Positions 53,195-63,929 of a stretch of DNA of 64,000 nt are shown in pieces. The notes beneath the pieces were generated by a model. The model ran no database searches. It was not told where the DNA came from and saw only the letters and a list, made by a program, of their open reading frames with translations. Within the stretch, counting starts at the first letter, position 1; every line of letters starts with the position of its first letter. This DNA is from Actinacidiphila acidipaludis (GTDB taxonomy: Bacteria > Actinomycetota > Actinomycetes > Streptomycetales > Streptomycetaceae), in the NCBI RefSeq assembly GCF_019890725.1, contig NZ_JAINZZ010000020.1:61551-125550 (forward strand), given 5' to 3'. The position numbers were made by a program, and so were the translations under genes.

Positions 53195-53839
53195 AATGCC
53201 TCCTGGTCACTCGCGGCGGACCGTCCGGTGGCGTCTCTTCCCCTGCACCCCATGGCCGATTCCGCCTCCCCGTTCAGGGCAAGACTAATCGCCGGTAGGT
53301 ACCCGGTGTCAGGCCCGTCTCCCCGGCGCAGCGCCCTCTGCACCTTGCCCGTACCCGCCTCCTGGCCTCCTCACCGCCCGACTTCCGTTCCTGCCGACGG
53401 GCGTTGCCCATCTCCCGCCCGTGCGCGGCCAGTTCGGCGCCCGGTCTCCGGTCCCGTCCTTCACGCTGTCGCTGACGCCGCTCCCCGCGGTTCCCGGCGG
53501 GTGAATCCGGCGGCCGCCCGAGGTGATCACGGAGCACGGTGAGAGAGGGGAGCACGGGGAGGACGGAAGAGCGGGGGAGCACGGTGAGAGAGGGGGAGCA
53601 CGCGAGAAGGGGGAGAATGAGGAGGCGCGGAAACAGGGAGAGCGGCGCCCCGGGCAGTCCCGGCGCCCGCCCCCGTCGAGCCCGGTCCGGGCCCTCGTGA
53701 CCCGCGGGTAAGGACGTCGCCACAGGCTGGTACTCTGGGTGACGGTCACTCGTGACCTTGAGCCTTTCGAGTCACCTGAGATTCCCCCGCGATGAAGACC
53801 GGGGGCGCTCGGAGGCCCCTGACACCCTGAGGAGTCCGT
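53195..53839. other. 645-bp region between MinD-like gene and rpsO
   Basis: No convincing gene. Purine-rich direct repeats of about 26 bp (GGAGCACGGTGAGAGAGGGG core) at 53531-53555 and 53576-53602, inside a longer G/A-rich tract to about 53650. The 3' part holds the rpsO promoter and leader. The frames open through the tract give only low-complexity peptides (GEHGERGE-type) and have no ribosome-binding site. Confidence 0.55.
53731..53839 (+). promoter_or_regulatory. rpsO promoter and structured leader
   Basis: TACTCT at 53731-53736 is a plausible -10 element with a poor -35. The leader has a GGTCA-CTCG-TGACC hairpin (53744-53757) and two competing pairings: CCCCC at 53784-53788 with GGGGG at 53801-53805, or GGGGC at 53802-53806 with GCCCC at 53815-53819. 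Such competition just before the ribosome-binding site suggests S15 autoregulation. Confidence 0.5.
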
Positions 53840-54127
53840 ATGTCGCTCGACGTCGAGACGAAGAAGCAGATCATCGCCGAGTTCGGCACCAAGGAGGGCG
53901 ACACCGGCTCCCCCGAGGTCCAGGTCGCGCTTCTGTCGCGCCGGATCTCGGACCTGACCGAGCACCTCAAGATCCACAAGCACGACCACCACAGCCGTCG
54001 TGGTCTGCTGATCCTGGTCGGCCAGCGCCGCCGTCTGCTGCAGTACCTGGCCAAGAAGGACATCACGCGTTTCCGTGAGCTCCGTGAGCGCCTCGGCATC
54101 CGTGCCGGTGCGGCGGGCGTTCGCTAG
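53840..54127 (+). CDS. rpsO: 30S ribosomal protein S15
   Basis: 95 residues. Binds 16S rRNA and helps assemble the 30S platform. [23 protein letters not shown] and [21 protein letters not shown] are the S15 signatures. TGAGGAG precedes the ATG. A hairpin terminator separates it from pnp, the usual arrangement. Confidence 0.97.
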   Translation: MSLDVETKKQIIAEFGTKEGDTGSPEVQVALLSRRISDLTEHLKIHKHDHHSRRGLLILVGQRRRLLQYLAKKDITRFRELRERLGIRAGAAGVR

Positions 54128-54137
54128 GACGCTTGAG

Positions 54138-54174
54138 GGGAGCGGTGCCCGTCTCGACGGGACCGCTCCCTTTC
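54138..54174 (+). terminator. rpsO terminator
   Basis: GGGAGCGGT / ACCGCTCCC (9 bp) enclosing an inner CCCGTC/GACGGG stem, followed by TTTCG. One of the few hairpins in the window with a short T-run. Confidence 0.8.
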
Positions 54175-54448
54175 GCATATGCACCGAAAAGTCCAGGGCT
54201 GTGGATATCCGGCGACGGACTGTGCACAGGACGTGCGGGATCCAGCCGTCGTCTGGTGCAATGGTGCTGTTGACAACGAATGAGGAGGAGCGTCCTCCTA
54301 TCCGCCGCATACGCCGGTCCTCGGTAGTGGCCTCCGGGTGGTTCACCCCCGGTGGCTTCGATCGAAGACCGGCACCGGCAGGACGCCCCTCCACCGATGG
54401 CCCGCCAGGGAAAACGCCCTGCGGGCAAAGACGAGGAGAATCCCCATA
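54175..54448 (+). promoter_or_regulatory. pnp promoter/leader region
   Basis: TTGACA at 54270-54275 is an exact -35 consensus. About 8 nt downstream begins a perfect inverted repeat AGGAGGA-GCG-TCCTCCT (54283-54299), overlapping where a -10 would lie and placing SD-like sequence in a palindrome; it may be an operator or an mRNA hairpin. Streptomyces pnp is known to have its own promoters besides read-through from rpsO. Confidence 0.5.
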
Positions 54449-56674
54449 GTGGAGAACGAGACCCACTACGCCGAAGCCGTGATCGACAACGGGACCTTCG
54501 GCACCCGCACCATCCGCTTCGAGACGGGCCGTCTGGCCCGCCAGGCCGCCGGCTCCGCCGTCGCCTACCTGGACGACGACACCATGGTGCTGTCGGCCAC
54601 CAGCGCCTCGAAGCAGCCCAAGGAGCACTTCGACTTCTTCCCCCTCACGGTGGACGTCGAGGAGCGCATGTACGCGGCCGGCCGGATCCCCGGCTCCTTC
54701 TTCCGCCGCGAGGGCCGCCCCTCCGAGGACGCCATCCTCACCTGCCGTCTGATCGACCGCCCGCTGCGCCCGTCCTTCGTCAAGGGCCTGCGCAACGAGA
54801 TCCAGATCGTCGCCACGGTGATGGCCCTCAACCCCGACCACCTGTACGACGTGGTCGCCATCAACGCCGCCTCCTGCTCCACGCAGCTGGCCGGCCTGCC
54901 CTTCTCCGGCCCGATCGGCGGCGTCCGCGTCGCGCTGATCAAGGGCCAGTGGGTGGCCTTCCCGACGCACACCGAGCTCGAGGACGCCGTCTTCGACATG
55001 GTCGTCGCGGGCCGCGTGCTCGAGGACGGCGACGTCGCGATCATGATGGTCGAGGCCGAGGCCACCGACAAGACGATCAAGCTCGTCGAGGGCGGCGCCG
55101 AGGCGCCGACCGAGGAGGTCGTCGCGGCCGGCCTGGAGGCAGCCAAGCCGTTCATCAAGGTGCTGTGCAAGGCGCAGTCCGAGCTCGCCGGCAAGGCCGC
55201 CAAGCCGACCGCCGAGTTCCCGATCTTCCTGGAGTACCAGGAGGACGTCTTCGAGGCCCTGCAGGCCGCCGTCACCGACGAGCTGGCGCAGGCGCTGACC
55301 ATCGCGGGCAAGCAGGCCCGCGAGGCCGAGCTGGACCGGGTCAAGGACCTGGCCGCCGAGAAGCTGCTGCCGCAGTTCGAGGGCCGCGAGAAGGAGATCT
55401 CCGCGGCCTACCGCGCGCTGACCAAGAAGCTGGTCCGCCAGCGCGTCATCCGCGACAAGGTCCGCATCGACGGCCGCGGTGTCACCGACATCCGCACGCT
55501 GGCCGCCGAGGTCGAGGCGATCCCGCGGGTGCACGGCTCGGCGCTGTTCGAGCGCGGTGAGACCCAGATCCTGGGCGTCACCACCCTCAACATGCTCCGG
55601 ATGGAGCAGCAGCTCGACACGCTGTCGCCCGAGACGCGCAAGCGCTACATGCACAACTACAACTTCCCGCCGTACTCCGTCGGCGAGACCGGCCGCGTGG
55701 GTTCGCCCAAGCGCCGTGAGATCGGCCACGGCGCCCTCGCCGAGCGCGCCCTGATCCCGGTCCTGCCGACCCGCGAGGAGTTCCCCTACGCGATCCGCCA
55801 GGTCTCCGAGGCGCTGGGCTCCAACGGCTCCACGTCGATGGGCTCGGTCTGCGCCTCCACCATGTCGCTGCTGAACGCCGGTGTGCCGCTCAAGGCCCCG
55901 GTCGCCGGTATCGCCATGGGCCTGATCTCCCAGGAGATCGAGGGCGAGACGCACTACGTGGCGCTGACCGACATCCTCGGTGCCGAGGACGCCTTCGGCG
56001 ACATGGACTTCAAGGTCGCCGGCACGAAGAACTTCGTGACCGCCCTCCAGCTCGACACCAAGCTGGACGGCATCCCGGCGTCGGTGCTCGCCGCGGCCCT
56101 CAAGCAGGCCCGCGACGCCCGCCTGCACATCCTCGACGTGATGATGGAGGCCATCGACTCCCCGGACGAGATGTCCCCGAACGCGCCGCGGATCATCAGC
56201 ATCAAGATCCCGGTGGACAAGATCGGCGAGGTCATCGGCCCCAAGGGCAAGATGATCAACCAGATCCAGGAGGACACCGGCGCCGACATCTCCATCGAGG
56301 ACGACGGCACGGTCCTGATCGGCGCCACCGAGGGCTCCCAGGCCGAGGCGGCCCGCGCCGTGATCAACCAGATCGCCAACCCGACGATGCCCGAGGTCGG
56401 CGAGCGGTACCTGGGCACGGTCGTGAAGACCACCACCTTCGGCGCCTTCGTGTCGCTGATGCCCGGCAAGGACGGTCTGCTGCACATCTCGCAGATCCGC
56501 AAGCTCGCCGGCGGCAAGCGCGTGGAGAACGTCGAGGACGTGCTCGGCGTCGGCGCCAAGGTGCAGGTCGAGATCGCCGAGATCGACCAGCGCGGCAAGC
56601 TCTCCCTGATCCCGGTCATCGAGGGCGAGGACGACGCGACGGACGGCGACGCGAAGGACGAGTCGGCCAAGTGA
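54449..56674 (+). CDS. pnp: Polynucleotide phosphorylase
   Basis: 741 residues. 3'-to-5' phosphorolytic exoribonuclease, also a 3' polymerase in streptomycetes. Two RNase PH domains (the second with [20 protein letters not shown] and [12 protein letters not shown]), a KH domain ([20 protein letters not shown]) and a C-terminal S1 domain ([16 protein letters not shown]). GTG at 54449 has GAGGAGAA 8 nt upstream. Overlaps the peptidase gene by GTGA. Confidence 0.96.
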   Translation: MENETHYAEAVIDNGTFGTRTIRFETGRLARQAAGSAVAYLDDDTMVLSATSASKQPKEHFDFFPLTVDVEERMYAAGRIPGSFFRREGRPSEDAILTCRLIDRPLRPSFVKGLRNEIQIVATVMALNPDHLYDVVAINAASCSTQLAGLPFSGPIGGVRVALIKGQWVAFPTHTELEDAVFDMVVAGRVLEDGDVAIMMVEAEATDKTIKLVEGGAEAPTEEVVAAGLEAAKPFIKVLCKAQSELAGKAAKPTAEFPIFLEYQEDVFEALQAAVTDELAQALTIAGKQAREAELDRVKDLAAEKLLPQFEGREKEISAAYRALTKKLVRQRVIRDKVRIDGRGVTDIRTLAAEVEAIPRVHGSALFERGETQILGVTTLNMLRMEQQLDTLSPETRKRYMHNYNFPPYSVGETGRVGSPKRREIGHGALAERALIPVLPTREEFPYAIRQVSEALGSNGSTSMGSVCASTMSLLNAGVPLKAPVAGIAMGLISQEIEGETHYVALTDILGAEDAFGDMDFKVAGTKNFVTALQLDTKLDGIPASVLAAALKQARDARLHILDVMMEAIDSPDEMSPNAPRIISIKIPVDKIGEVIGPKGKMINQIQEDTGADISIEDDGTVLIGATEGSQAEAARAVINQIANPTMPEVGERYLGTVVKTTTFGAFVSLMPGKDGLLHISQIRKLAGGKRVENVEDVLGVGAKVQVEIAEIDQRGKLSLIPVIEGEDDATDGDAKDESAK

Positions 56675-58062
56675 CGACCCGCTCCACCGCCGTGACGGCC
56701 CGCCCCTCCACCAAGGGGCGGGCCGTCCGCACGCGGGCCACCAGGACGCGCACCCTCCTGCCGGGGACCGACGGCACCGGCACCGTCCGCCGCAGCGTGC
56801 TGCCGGGCGGCCTGCGCGTGGTCACCGAGACGCTGCCCACCGTGCGCTCCGCCACCTTCGGCATCTGGGCCGCCGTCGGCTCCCGGGACGAGACCCCGGT
56901 GCTCAGCGGCGCCACCCACTACCTGGAGCACCTGCTCTTCAAGGGCACCCAGCGGCGCACCGCGCTGGACATCTCCGCCGCCGTCGACGCGGTCGGCGGC
57001 GAGATGAACGCGTTCACCGCCAAGGAGTACACCTGCTACTACGCGCGGGTGCTCGACACCGACCTGCCGCTGGCCATCGACGTGGTCAGCGACATGCTCA
57101 CCGGGTCGCTGATCCGGCAGGAGGACCTCGACGCCGAGCGCGGCGTGGTCCTCGAAGAGATCGCCATGACCGAGGACGACCCCGGCGACCAGGTCCATGA
57201 CCTGTTCACCACGGCGCTGCTCGGCGACTCGCCGCTGGGCCGGCCGGTCCTCGGCACCGTCGAGACCATCAACGCCCTCACCCGCGACCAGGTCGCGCGT
57301 TTCTACCGCAAGCACTACGACCCGACGCGGCTGGTCGTGGCGGCCGCCGGCAACATCGACCACGCGAGCGTCGTGCGGCAGGTCCGGCGGGCCTTCGAGC
57401 GTGCCGGGGCGCTGGGTGACACCGAGGCCCTGCCGCAGCCGCCGCGCGGCGGCACCCGCAGCCTGCGGGCCGCCGGCAACGTCGAGATCCTCGACCGGCG
57501 CACCGAGCAGGCGCACGTCGTCCTCGGCATGCCCGGCCTGTCCCGCAACGACGACCGGCGCTGGGCGCTCAGCGTGCTCAACGCGGCCCTCGGCGGCGGG
57601 ATGAGCTCGCGGCTGTTCCAGGAGGTGCGCGAGAAGCGCGGCCTGGCGTACAGCGTGTACTCGTACACCTCGTCGTACTCCGACTGCGGCATGTTCGGCG
57701 TGTACGCGGGATGCCAGCCGCGGCGGGTGCCCGAGGTGCTCAAGATCTGCCGCGACGAACTGCAGCAGGTCGCCGAGCACGGGCTGGAGGACGACGAACT
57801 GCGGCGCGCCATCGGCCAGTTGTCGGGGTCCACGGTTCTCGGTCTGGAGGACACCGGCGCGCTGATGAACCGCATCGGCAAGAGCGAGCTGTGCTGGGGC
57901 GAGCAGCTGTCCGTGGACGACCTGCTCGCCAGGATCGCCGCGGTCACCCCGGACGAGGTGCGCGCGGTCGCCCGCGATGTACTGGGACAGCGTCCCTCGC
58001 TGGCCGTCATAGGGCCGGTGAAGGACAAGCAGGCGGCGCGCCTCCACGAGGCCATCGCCTGA
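56671..58062 (+). CDS. M16-family zinc peptidase
   Basis: 463 residues. Inverzincin motif HYLEHLLF (HxxEH), followed by the downstream Glu in [13 protein letters not shown]. The N-terminal ~30 residues are basic and variable. Family relatives downstream of pnp are a consistent bacterial arrangement (YmxG/PepR-like); substrate uncertain. Translationally coupled to pnp. Confidence 0.9.
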   Translation: MTTRSTAVTARPSTKGRAVRTRATRTRTLLPGTDGTGTVRRSVLPGGLRVVTETLPTVRSATFGIWAAVGSRDETPVLSGATHYLEHLLFKGTQRRTALDISAAVDAVGGEMNAFTAKEYTCYYARVLDTDLPLAIDVVSDMLTGSLIRQEDLDAERGVVLEEIAMTEDDPGDQVHDLFTTALLGDSPLGRPVLGTVETINALTRDQVARFYRKHYDPTRLVVAAAGNIDHASVVRQVRRAFERAGALGDTEALPQPPRGGTRSLRAAGNVEILDRRTEQAHVVLGMPGLSRNDDRRWALSVLNAALGGGMSSRLFQEVREKRGLAYSVYSYTSSYSDCGMFGVYAGCQPRRVPEVLKICRDELQQVAEHGLEDDELRRAIGQLSGSTVLGLEDTGALMNRIGKSELCWGEQLSVDDLLARIAAVTPDEVRAVARDVLGQRPSLAVIGPVKDKQAARLHEAIA

Positions 58063-58923
<861 letters not shown>

Positions 58924-58926
58924 CCG

Positions 58927-59367
58927 ATGCGCGCCCGCCTCACGTACGCCGTGTCCGCCCTCGCCCTGCTGTTCTACTTCGTGCTGGTCGGGGACCGCGG
59001 GGTGCTGCTCATCGCCGACGGCCGCCCGGTCACCGTGGCCTTCGGCATCGCGGTGCTGGTGCTGCCGCTCATCGGCGCCTGGTTCCTCTGGCACACCACC
59101 CAGTTCGCCCGGCACGCGGGCCGGCTGAGCCGGGAGCTGGAGGCCGAGGGCGGCCTGCCGGTGGACGAGCTGGAGCGCACGCCCAGCGGCCGGATCGACC
59201 GCGCGTCGGCCGACGCCGTGTTCGCCCGGCGCAAGGCCGAGACGGAGGCCGCACCCGAGGACTGGCGGAACTGGTTCCGGCTGGCCATCGCGTACTTCGA
59301 CGCCCGCGACACGCCGCGGGCACGCAAGGCCATGCAGCGCGCGATCGCCCTGCACGACGGCAAGTAG
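58927..59367 (+). CDS. Small membrane protein with TPR-like C-terminus
   Basis: 146 residues. Two hydrophobic segments (YAVSALALLFYFVLVG and VAFGIAVLVLPLIGAWFLW) then a soluble tail with a TPR-like pair of helices (WRNWFRLAIAYFDARDTPRA, RKAMQRAIALHDGK). Starts 3 nt after dapB, so probably co-transcribed. Function unknown. Confidence 0.82.
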   Translation: MRARLTYAVSALALLFYFVLVGDRGVLLIADGRPVTVAFGIAVLVLPLIGAWFLWHTTQFARHAGRLSRELEAEGGLPVDELERTPSGRIDRASADAVFARRKAETEAAPEDWRNWFRLAIAYFDARDTPRARKAMQRAIALHDGK

Positions 59368-59375
59368 CGGGGGGT

Positions 59376-59411
59376 GGGCGGCGGGCCGCCCGGGCGCGGT
59401 GGGCGCCGCCC
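59376..59411. terminator. Hairpin between convergent genes
   Basis: Perfect 8-bp stem GGGCGGCG / CGCCGCCC with a 20-nt GC-rich loop. Confidence 0.45.
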
Positions 59412-59467
59412 GTTCCCGGCGCGGTCCTACGCCGTGGGGCCGGTCCGCAGCGCCGGCCCCGGGACGG

Positions 59468-60037
59468 TCAGCCGAGCTCGGCGGCCCATCCCTCGATGGC
59501 GTCGGCCGCGATGTCGAAGGCCTCGACCCGGCCGAGGAAGTCCGCGTTGTGGTCGGTGACCAGCGTCCGCAGCGGGTCGCCGCCGCGGCGGACGATCACC
59601 AGCGCCTGGCCCTGCACGGTCCTGGGCATGCCCAGCACCTTCACCGGCTGCTGGGCCGTGCGCACACCGGCGACCTGGCGCCACGGCAGCGTCACCGTGC
59701 TGAAGAAGGTGACCTGACGCAGCCCCTTGCGGCTCAGCCACACCCCCACCCGCAGCAGGCGCAGCGTGGCGACGATGACCAGCACGGCCAGGCCCAGGCA
59801 CAGCCCGGCGCCCTGCACGCTGGTGGCCGCGACCATGATCAGCGCGGCGAACATCAGGTACGACGCGAGCATGAGCGCCAGGGCGGCGATGCCGACGCGC
59901 CAGGGACCCGGGCGATAGGGCCGCATCCAGCGTTCCTGAGCGGCGTGCGGCAGCGGACGGCCGCCGGACGCGTACTCGTCGTGCTCGTCGGGCTCGTCGT
60001 GCTGCAGCGCGGTGGTGGATCGGTAGGACTGGGACAC
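59468..60037 (-). CDS. PH-domain-like membrane protein
   Basis: 189 residues. Acidic N-terminus, two hydrophobic segments (VGIAALALMLASYLMFAALIM and GLCLGLAVLVIVATLRLL), then a bacterial PH-like beta domain (RQVTFFSTVTLPWRQVAGV, ALVIVRRGGDPLRTLVTDH). GTG at 60037 has GAGGA upstream. Function unknown; convergent with the dapB-side membrane gene and divergent from thyX. Confidence 0.8.
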   Translation of the reverse strand: MSQSYRSTTALQHDEPDEHDEYASGGRPLPHAAQERWMRPYRPGPWRVGIAALALMLASYLMFAALIMVAATSVQGAGLCLGLAVLVIVATLRLLRVGVWLSRKGLRQVTFFSTVTLPWRQVAGVRTAQQPVKVLGMPRTVQGQALVIVRRGGDPLRTLVTDHNADFLGRVEAFDIAADAIEGWAAELG

Positions 60038-60201
60038 GCGGAGAATCCTCTTCCGGTTCCGGCAGGGGAGGGGCTCTGACGGGTGAGGCTAGCCGTCGCG
60101 GGCACGTCGGCCAACCTCCGGGGTCGGTCCGGCGCGTGCGGATCCCCTGTCGGACCCACCCTCTAGGCTGGGGCGCATCCCAACAGCAGGAAGGACCTCC
60201 G

Positions 60202-60948
60202 GTGTCGACCGATCTGCCCACCGGGACCGCCGTCCCCGTCCGGTTCCGCGACGACGTCAGCGTCGAACTCGTCAAGCACAGCGCCTCGGACTCCGACGTG
60301 CTCTGGGCGGCCCGGGTCTCGACGGCCGGCGAGCAGTCGCTCGAGGAGATGGCGAAGGACCCCGAGCGCTCCAAGGGACTGATCAACTTCCTGATGCGGG
60401 ACCGCCACGGCAGCCCCTTCGAGCACAACTCGATGACCTTCTTCGTCAGCGCCCCGATCTTCGTGTTCCGCGAGTTCATGCGGCACCGGGTCGGCTGGTC
60501 GTACAACGAGGAGTCCGGCCGGTACCGCGAGCTGCAGCCGGTCTTCTACGTTCCGTCCGTGGACCGCAAGCTGGTCCAGCAGGGCCGTCCGGGCAAGTAC
60601 GAGTTCGTGCACGGCACGCCCGAGCAGCACAAGGCCGCGGTCGCCGCGATGGAGGAGTCGTACGCCCAGTCCTACGCCGCGTACCAGGACATGCTGGCGG
60701 CCGGGGTGGCGCGCGAGGTGGCCCGGGCCACCCTCCCGGTGGGCCTGTACTCGTCGATGTACGCGACCTGCAACGCCCGGTCGCTGATGCATTTCCTGGG
60801 TCTGCGCACCCAGCACGAACTGGCGAAGGTGGCCTCCTTCCCGCAGCGGGAGATCGAGATGGTCGGCGAGAAGATGGAGGCGCTCTGGACGCAGCTGATG
60901 CCCCTCACGCACGCCGCCTTCAACGCGAACGGCCGAGTGGCCCCCTGA
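60202..60948 (+). CDS. thyX: FAD-dependent thymidylate synthase ThyX
   Basis: 248 residues. Makes dTMP from dUMP using methylenetetrahydrofolate and FAD. The ThyX motif RHRxxxSxNxxSxR region is seen at 94-107 as RHRVGWSYNEESGR. GTG at 60202 follows AGGAAGGA. Used by many actinobacteria in place of, or beside, ThyA. Confidence 0.96.
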   Translation: MSTDLPTGTAVPVRFRDDVSVELVKHSASDSDVLWAARVSTAGEQSLEEMAKDPERSKGLINFLMRDRHGSPFEHNSMTFFVSAPIFVFREFMRHRVGWSYNEESGRYRELQPVFYVPSVDRKLVQQGRPGKYEFVHGTPEQHKAAVAAMEESYAQSYAAYQDMLAAGVAREVARATLPVGLYSSMYATCNARSLMHFLGLRTQHELAKVASFPQREIEMVGEKMEALWTQLMPLTHAAFNANGRVAP

Positions 60949-60969
60949 GAAATGTCCGAAGTGTTCGGA

Positions 60970-60999
60970 TTGCAGGCATTCGTGAAGTTCATCTAGGCT
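60970..60999 (+). promoter_or_regulatory. Possible dapA promoter
   Basis: TTGCAG at 60970-60975, 18-bp spacer, TAGGCT at 60994-60999. A second -10-like TACCGT at 61097-61102 lies only 7 nt before the dapA ATG and would give a leaderless mRNA. Confidence 0.4.
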
Positions 61000-61109
61000 G
61001 CAGAAACGGACTCCGGCGTTGCTTGAACCCCCGAGCAGGCAGCGCCGGAGTCCTTCCCCGCAGGTCCCGCGGCTGCGTCCGTGCACACACACCCAGTACC
61101 GTGGGAGCC

Positions 61110-62009
61110 ATGGCTCCGACCTCCACCCCCAAGGCCCCCTTCGGGCGGGTTCTGACCGCAATGGTCACGCCGTTCACCGCGGACGGCGCGCTCGACCTCG
61201 ACGGCGCCCAGCGTCTCGCCGCCCACCTCGTGGACGCGGGCAACGACGGCCTGGTCGTCAACGGCACCACCGGGGAGTCGCCCACCACGAGCGACCAGGA
61301 GAAAGCCCAGCTGGTGCGTGCCGTGGCCGAGGCGGTCGGCGACCGTGCCCACGTCGTCGCCGGGGTCGGCACCAACGACACCGCGCACAGCGTCGAGCTG
61401 GCCCGCCAGGCGGAGAACGCCGGCGCGCACGGCCTGCTCACGGTCACGCCGTACTACAGCAAGCCCCCGCAGGAGGGCCTGTACCGGCACTTCACCGCCA
61501 TCGCCGACGCCACCGGCCTGCCGGTGATGCTCTACGACATCCCGGGCCGCAGCGGCGTCCCCGTCGACACCGAGACCATCGTCCGGCTCGCCGAGCACCC
61601 CCGGATCGTCGCCAACAAGGACGCCAAGGGCGACCTCGGCGCCGCCTCCTGGGCGCTGAGCCGCAGCGGCCTCGCCTGGTACTCCGGCGACGACATGCTC
61701 AACCTGCCGCTGCTGTCCCTCGGCGCCACCGGCTTCGTCTCGGTCGTCGCCCACCTCGTCACCCCCGAGCTGCGCGCCATGCTCGAGGCCTTCACCGGCG
61801 GTGACGTCACCAAGGCCGCCGAGATCCACCAGCGGCTCCTCCCGGTCTTCACCGGGATGTTCCGCGCCCAGGGCGTCGTCACGACGAAGACCGCCCTCGC
61901 GCTGCGCGGACTGCCCGCGGGACCGCTGCGGCTGCCCCTGGTGGGGCTCACCGACGCCGAGACCGAACAGCTCAGGAAGGATCTCGCCGCAGGCGGGGTA
62001 CACCTCTGA
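61110..62009 (+). CDS. dapA: 4-hydroxy-tetrahydrodipicolinate synthase
   Basis: 299 residues. Condenses pyruvate with aspartate semialdehyde. GTTGESPT motif, Tyr in TPYYSKPPQEG and Schiff-base Lys170 in IVANKDAKGD are present. ATG at 61110 (MAPTSTPKAPFGRV) gives the standard length; an in-frame TTG at 61023 would add an atypical 29 residues. No good ribosome-binding site precedes the ATG. Confidence 0.95.
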   Translation: MAPTSTPKAPFGRVLTAMVTPFTADGALDLDGAQRLAAHLVDAGNDGLVVNGTTGESPTTSDQEKAQLVRAVAEAVGDRAHVVAGVGTNDTAHSVELARQAENAGAHGLLTVTPYYSKPPQEGLYRHFTAIADATGLPVMLYDIPGRSGVPVDTETIVRLAEHPRIVANKDAKGDLGAASWALSRSGLAWYSGDDMLNLPLLSLGATGFVSVVAHLVTPELRAMLEAFTGGDVTKAAEIHQRLLPVFTGMFRAQGVVTTKTALALRGLPAGPLRLPLVGLTDAETEQLRKDLAAGGVHL

Positions 62010-62183
62010 ACACACAGACTTCACAACTGAATACCGCTGATCACCGCATCCGAAGAGAGCGCCGGCCCGCGGCGACGCGCGTGGATTCCGATCCGCCGCC
62101 CGCGAGCCCGCGCACGAGAACGATGCCCGCGCACCCGACAGCCCCGGAGGGGCCGTGCGGCGTGCGCGGGTGAGGAGAACCTT

Positions 62184-63869
62184 TTGAGCCATCCGCACCC
62201 TGAACTCGGCCCCCCGCCGGCTCTCGCCGAGGGCGGCCTGCGCATCACCCCGCTCGGCGGCCTCGGAGAGATCGGCCGCAACATGACCGTCTTCGAATTC
62301 GGCGGGAAGCTGCTGATCGTCGACTGCGGCGTCCTCTTCCCCGAAGAGGAGCAGCCCGGCGTCGACCTGATCCTCCCGGACTTCAGTTCCATCCGGGACC
62401 GCCTCGACGACGTGGTGGGCATCATCCTCACCCACGGCCACGAGGACCACATCGGCGCCGTGCCCTTCCTTCTCCGCGAGAAGGAGGACATCCCGCTGAT
62501 CGGCTCCAAGCTGACCCTCGCGCTCATCGAGGCCAAGCTCCAGGAGCACCGGATCAGGCCGTACGCCCTCGAGGTCAAGGAAGGCGACCGGGAACGCATC
62601 GGTCCCTTCGACTGTGAGTTCGTCGCGGTCAACCACTCCATCCCCGACGCGCTGGCCGTCGCCATCCGCACGCCGGCCGGCATGGTCGTCGTCACCGGCG
62701 ACTTCAAGATGGACCAGCTCCCGCTCGACGGGCGGCTCACCGACCTGCCGGCCTTCGCCCGGCTCGGCGAGGAGGGCATCGACCTCCTGCTGTCGGACTC
62801 GACCAACGCCGAGGTCCCCGGGTTCGTGCCGCCGGAGCGGGACATCTCCCAGGTGCTCCGGCAGACCTTCGACCGCGCGGACAAGCGCATCATCGTGGCA
62901 AGCTTCGCCAGCCATGTGCACCGCATCCAGCAGGTCCTCGACGCCGCCCACGAACACCGCCGCAAGGTGGCCTTCGTCGGCCGCTCGATGGTCAGGAACA
63001 TGGGCATCGCCCGCGACCTGGGCTACCTCAAGGTGCCCGGCGACCTGATCGTCGACGTCAAGGTCCTCGACGACCTGCCGGACGAGAAGGTCGTGCTCGT
63101 CTGTACCGGCTCGCAGGGCGAGCCCATGGCCGCCCTGTCCCGGATGGCCAACCGCGACCACCAGATCCGCATCGTCGAGGGCGACACCGTCATCCTCGCG
63201 TCGTCGCTGATCCCGGGGAACGAGAACGCGGTGTACCGCGTGATCAACGGGCTCACCCGCTGGGGAGCCAATGTCGTGCACAAGGGCAATGCCCGGGTGC
63301 ACGTCTCGGGCCACGCGTCCGCGGGCGAGCTGCTCTACTTCTACAACATCTGCAAGCCGCGCAATCTGATGCCGATCCACGGCGAGTGGCGGCACCTGCG
63401 GGCCAATGCCGAACTCGGCCAGCTCACCGGAATTCCCAAGGAGCGCTGCGTCATCGCGGAAGACGGTGTCGCCGTCGACCTGGTGAACGGTGTGGCCAAG
63501 ATCGCCGGCAAGGTGCACGCCGGTTACGTGTACGTCGACGGCCTCTCGGTCGGCGACATCACCGAGTCGTCCCTGAAGGACCGTCGGATTCTCGGCGAGG
63601 AGGGCATCGTCTCGGTCTTCGTCGTGGTCGACAGCACCACGGGCAAGCTCGTGGGCGGACCGAACATTCACGCCCGCGGTTCGGGGATCGACGACGAGGC
63701 GTTCGCCGCGGTCATCCCCAAGATCGAGGAAGGGCTTTCCCGTTCGGCGTCCGACGGCGTGCTGGAGCCCCGTCAGATCCAGCAGCTCATCCGCCGGTCG
63801 GTCGGCAAGTGGGTCTCCGACACCTACCGCCGGCGCCCGATGATCCTGCCGGTCGTGGTCGAGGTCTGA
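62184..63869 (+). CDS. rnj: Ribonuclease J
   Basis: 561 residues. Metallo-beta-lactamase/beta-CASP endo- and 5'-exonuclease of RNA. Metal motif LTHGHEDHIGA (His84, His86, Asp88, His89), then DFKMDQ, SDSTNAE and SGHASAGEL. The start is TTG at 62184 (12 nt after a GAGGAG site), which begins with the conserved SHPHPELG. Follows dapA with a 174-bp gap. Confidence 0.95.
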   Translation: MSHPHPELGPPPALAEGGLRITPLGGLGEIGRNMTVFEFGGKLLIVDCGVLFPEEEQPGVDLILPDFSSIRDRLDDVVGIILTHGHEDHIGAVPFLLREKEDIPLIGSKLTLALIEAKLQEHRIRPYALEVKEGDRERIGPFDCEFVAVNHSIPDALAVAIRTPAGMVVVTGDFKMDQLPLDGRLTDLPAFARLGEEGIDLLLSDSTNAEVPGFVPPERDISQVLRQTFDRADKRIIVASFASHVHRIQQVLDAAHEHRRKVAFVGRSMVRNMGIARDLGYLKVPGDLIVDVKVLDDLPDEKVVLVCTGSQGEPMAALSRMANRDHQIRIVEGDTVILASSLIPGNENAVYRVINGLTRWGANVVHKGNARVHVSGHASAGELLYFYNICKPRNLMPIHGEWRHLRANAELGQLTGIPKERCVIAEDGVAVDLVNGVAKIAGKVHAGYVYVDGLSVGDITESSLKDRRILGEEGIVSVFVVVDSTTGKLVGGPNIHARGSGIDDEAFAAVIPKIEEGLSRSASDGVLEPRQIQQLIRRSVGKWVSDTYRRRPMILPVVVEV

Positions 63870-63891
63870 CGTACCGTCAAGACACAGCCAG

Positions 63892-63929
63892 GGAGCGGGC
63901 CGCCGGATTTGCATCCGGCGGCCCGCTCC
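63892..63929 (+). terminator. rnj terminator hairpin
   Basis: Perfect 17-bp stem beginning GGAGCGGGCC with loop TTGC, 22 nt after the stop. Longest perfect stem found in the window. Confidence 0.75.

Noticed and set aside
53523..53711. A 62-codon plus-strand frame in the purine tract
   Set aside because: Low-complexity GEHGERGE product, no ribosome-binding site, and generated by the direct repeats.
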